A stretch of 18,451 nucleotides of DNA, taken from the NCBI GenBank assembly GCA_946886065.1, contig CAMPHU010000079.1:1-18451 (forward strand), written 5' to 3'. Source of the stretch: an uncultured Massilia sp. Its GTDB lineage: Bacteria > Pseudomonadota > Gammaproteobacteria > Burkholderiales > Burkholderiaceae. The notes under the pieces are model-generated. The model saw only the letters and a list, made by a program, of their open reading frames with translations. It did no database searches and was not told the origin of the DNA. A program made the position numbers and the translations under genes. Shown here piece by piece: positions 17,196-18,451 of this stretch (position 1 is the stretch's first letter; every line of letters begins with the position of its first letter).

Positions 17196-18290
17196 TCAGC
17201 CAAATAAGGCCTTGTGCTCGCGCGGCTGCGAGCGCCAGTACTGGGGCGGCGCGAACACCCGGTCGCCCAGCCTGGCCGCCGCATGCCAGGGCCAGCGCGG
17301 GTCGTACAGCATGGCGCGCGCCAGGCCGATGACGTCGGCCTCCCCGTCCTGCAGGATCCGCTCGGCGTGCTCGGGTTCCGTGATCAGGCCCACGCCGATG
17401 GTCGGCATGCCGGTCTCGCGCTTGATGCGCTGCGCATAGGCGATCTGGTAGCCCGGTTCCAATGCGATCTGCTGGAGCGGCGACAGGCCGCCCGTGGAGA
17501 CATGGATGAAGTCGCAGCCGCGCGCCTTCAGTTCGTGGGCGAAGCGCACGCTTTGCTCGATCTCCCAGCCTCCCTCGACCCAGTCGGTGGCCGAGATGCG
17601 CATGCCGACCGCCATCCCGCCCGGGACAGCGGAGCGCACGGCGTCGACGATCTCGAGCGGGAAGCGCATGCGGTTGTCCAGCGAACCGCCGTAGTCGTCT
17701 TCGCGCAGGTTCGACAGGGGCGAGAGGAATTCGTGCAGCAGGTAGCCGTGGGCGCCGTGCAGTTCGATGGCGTCCAGGCCCAGCGCGTGGGCACGCCTGG
17801 CGGCGGCCACGAAGCCGTCGCGGATGCGGGCCAGGCCTTCCGCGTCGAGTTCGAGGGGCGCGGGATCGTCTTCCGCATGGGGCACGCTCGACGGGGCCAC
17901 GGTCTGCCAGCCGCGCAGCTGGCCGGGCGGGATGTTGGCGCCGCCTTCCCACGGGGCCTGGCTGGAGGCCTTGCGGCCGGCATGGGCCAGCTGGATCGCG
18001 ATCTTGATCGGCGAATGACGCCGCATGGCGCGCACGATGGGGTCGAGCGCATCGGCATGGGCGTCGGACCACAGGCCCAGGTCGTCCGGCGAGATGCGGC
18101 CTTCGGGGACGACGGCGGTGGCTTCGATGATGAGCAGGGCGGCGCCGGACAAGGCCAGGTTGCCGAGGTGGATCATGTGCCAGTCGGTGGCGAGGCCTTC
18201 GATGGCGGAGTACTGGCACATCGGGGCGATGGCGATGCGGTTGGAGAGTTGCAGGGGGCCGAGTGCGGTGGGGGAGAACAGCTTGCTCAT
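17196..18290 (-). CDS. Old yellow enzyme family ene-reductase (XenA/YqjM type)
   Basis: This is a 364-residue cytosolic FMN-dependent NAD(P)H oxidoreductase that reduces activated C=C bonds of enones and, in relatives, nitro compounds. A TIM barrel is evident. The N terminus has APMCQYSA with Cys25 and Tyr27, which mark the thermophilic-like/YqjM-XenA class. His178 and His181 in ELHGAHGYLLHEFLSP match the substrate-binding pair of XenA at the same numbers. Further landmarks are QLAHAGRKAS, SNLREDDYGGSLDNRMRFPLE and VGLITEPEHAE followed by VIGLARAML near the phosphate site. The start at 18290 has GGAG 6 bases upstream. It is upstream of the GIN gene on the same strand with a 155-bp gap that contains a separate promoter module. 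Confidence 0.95.
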   Translation of the reverse strand: MSKLFSPTALGPLQLSNRIAIAPMCQYSAIEGLATDWHMIHLGNLALSGAALLIIEATAVVPEGRISPDDLGLWSDAHADALDPIVRAMRRHSPIKIAIQLAHAGRKASSQAPWEGGANIPPGQLRGWQTVAPSSVPHAEDDPAPLELDAEGLARIRDGFVAAARRAHALGLDAIELHGAHGYLLHEFLSPLSNLREDDYGGSLDNRMRFPLEIVDAVRSAVPGGMAVGMRISATDWVEGGWEIEQSVRFAHELKARGCDFIHVSTGGLSPLQQIALEPGYQIAYAQRIKRETGMPTIGVGLITEPEHAERILQDGEADVIGLARAMLYDPRWPWHAAARLGDRVFAPPQYWRSQPREHKALFG

Positions 18291-18310
18291 GGTGGCTCCG
18301 GGGCAAAGAC

Positions 18311-18324
18311 ACCAAGTCTAGCAA
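18311..18324 (-). promoter_or_regulatory. Candidate extended -10 of the ene-reductase gene
   Basis: On the minus strand TTGCTAGACTTGGT contains TGC-TAGACT, an extended -10-like element about 25 bases from the start codon. Its TTGCTAG core is shared with modules A and B, but the 14-bp box is absent. Confidence 0.4.
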
Positions 18325-18377
18325 GCTGATGACATTTGTGCTTCGGCAAGCTTACGCCATTCCCCGCGCCCTAAAAA

Positions 18378-18393
18378 CGTCATCCCCGCGAAG
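18378..18393 (+). repeat. Possible fragment of a dispersed intergenic repeat
   Basis: CGTCATCCCCGCGAAG resembles the head of the GTCATTCCCGCGAA-type palindromic repeat that is scattered in many proteobacterial genomes. The matching inverted arm is not seen before the window ends, so this may be a worn copy or chance. The rest of 18291-18451 shows no gene. Confidence 0.25.
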
Positions 18394-18451
18394 ACGCACT
18401 GCTGTCCGGAATAATAGTGTTGGGTTCTCATAGTCCAGGCTCCCACAAGGC

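Noticed and set aside
16183..18324. One 713-codon minus-strand frame spanning the GIN lipoprotein and the ene-reductase region
   Set aside because: The upstream two thirds is an out-of-frame reading of the reductase gene joined by chance to the lipoprotein frame; the lipoprotein has its own ribosome site, signal peptide and lipobox at 17040.

Overview
The window is GC-rich (roughly two thirds G+C), densely coded, and shows the gene content of a free-living betaproteobacterium. The closest fit by protein style is an Oxalobacteraceae / Massilia-like genome. That placement rests on codon use, the purB tail, the b561-YceI set, an S46 dipeptidyl-peptidase, an Hmp flavohaemoglobin and a XenA/YqjM-type ene-reductase; no database search was possible. 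There are no rRNA or tRNA genes, CRISPR arrays, phage genes or transposases that I can see, so this looks like chromosomal backbone with some accessory genes.

Left part (1-4127): the last codons of purB and a hairpin terminator, then a TonB-dependent outer-membrane receptor on the minus strand. Divergent from it is a plus-strand operon of a four-helix cytochrome b561 and two periplasmic YceI-family proteins, closed by a strong terminator. Middle-left (4128-7346): a minus-strand envelope protein with three exact-length 60-residue glycine-rich repeats, facing away from a small GlsB/YeaQ-type membrane protein. Next comes a cardiolipin-synthase-like phospholipase D protein. These three look like an envelope/stress-related neighbourhood.

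Middle (7486-14725): a peptide-oriented stretch. It holds a secreted S46 dipeptidyl-peptidase (DPP7 type by its specificity residue), a secreted proline-iminopeptidase-like alpha/beta hydrolase, a secreted S41-like protein with a C-terminal TPR, a chloramphenicol-acetyltransferase-like enzyme, and an APC amino-acid permease. The permease and the acetyltransferase form an operon. The permease is divergent from hmp, and the shared upstream region holds two palindromes that fit the NsrR (nitric-oxide sensor) operator pattern.

Right part (14962-18451): hmp, a GIN-domain (DUF2807-like) beta-solenoid lipoprotein, an old-yellow-enzyme reductase, and a short tail.

The most unusual signal is non-coding. 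The S41-TPR gene and the GIN lipoprotein gene, 4.6 kb apart and unrelated in sequence, carry the same upstream module: a 14-bp identical box, exactly 25 bp, then a TTGCTAG extended -10-like element. The same -10-like core appears before the ene-reductase gene. This suggests a small co-regulated envelope regulon or a short mobile promoter-like repeat.
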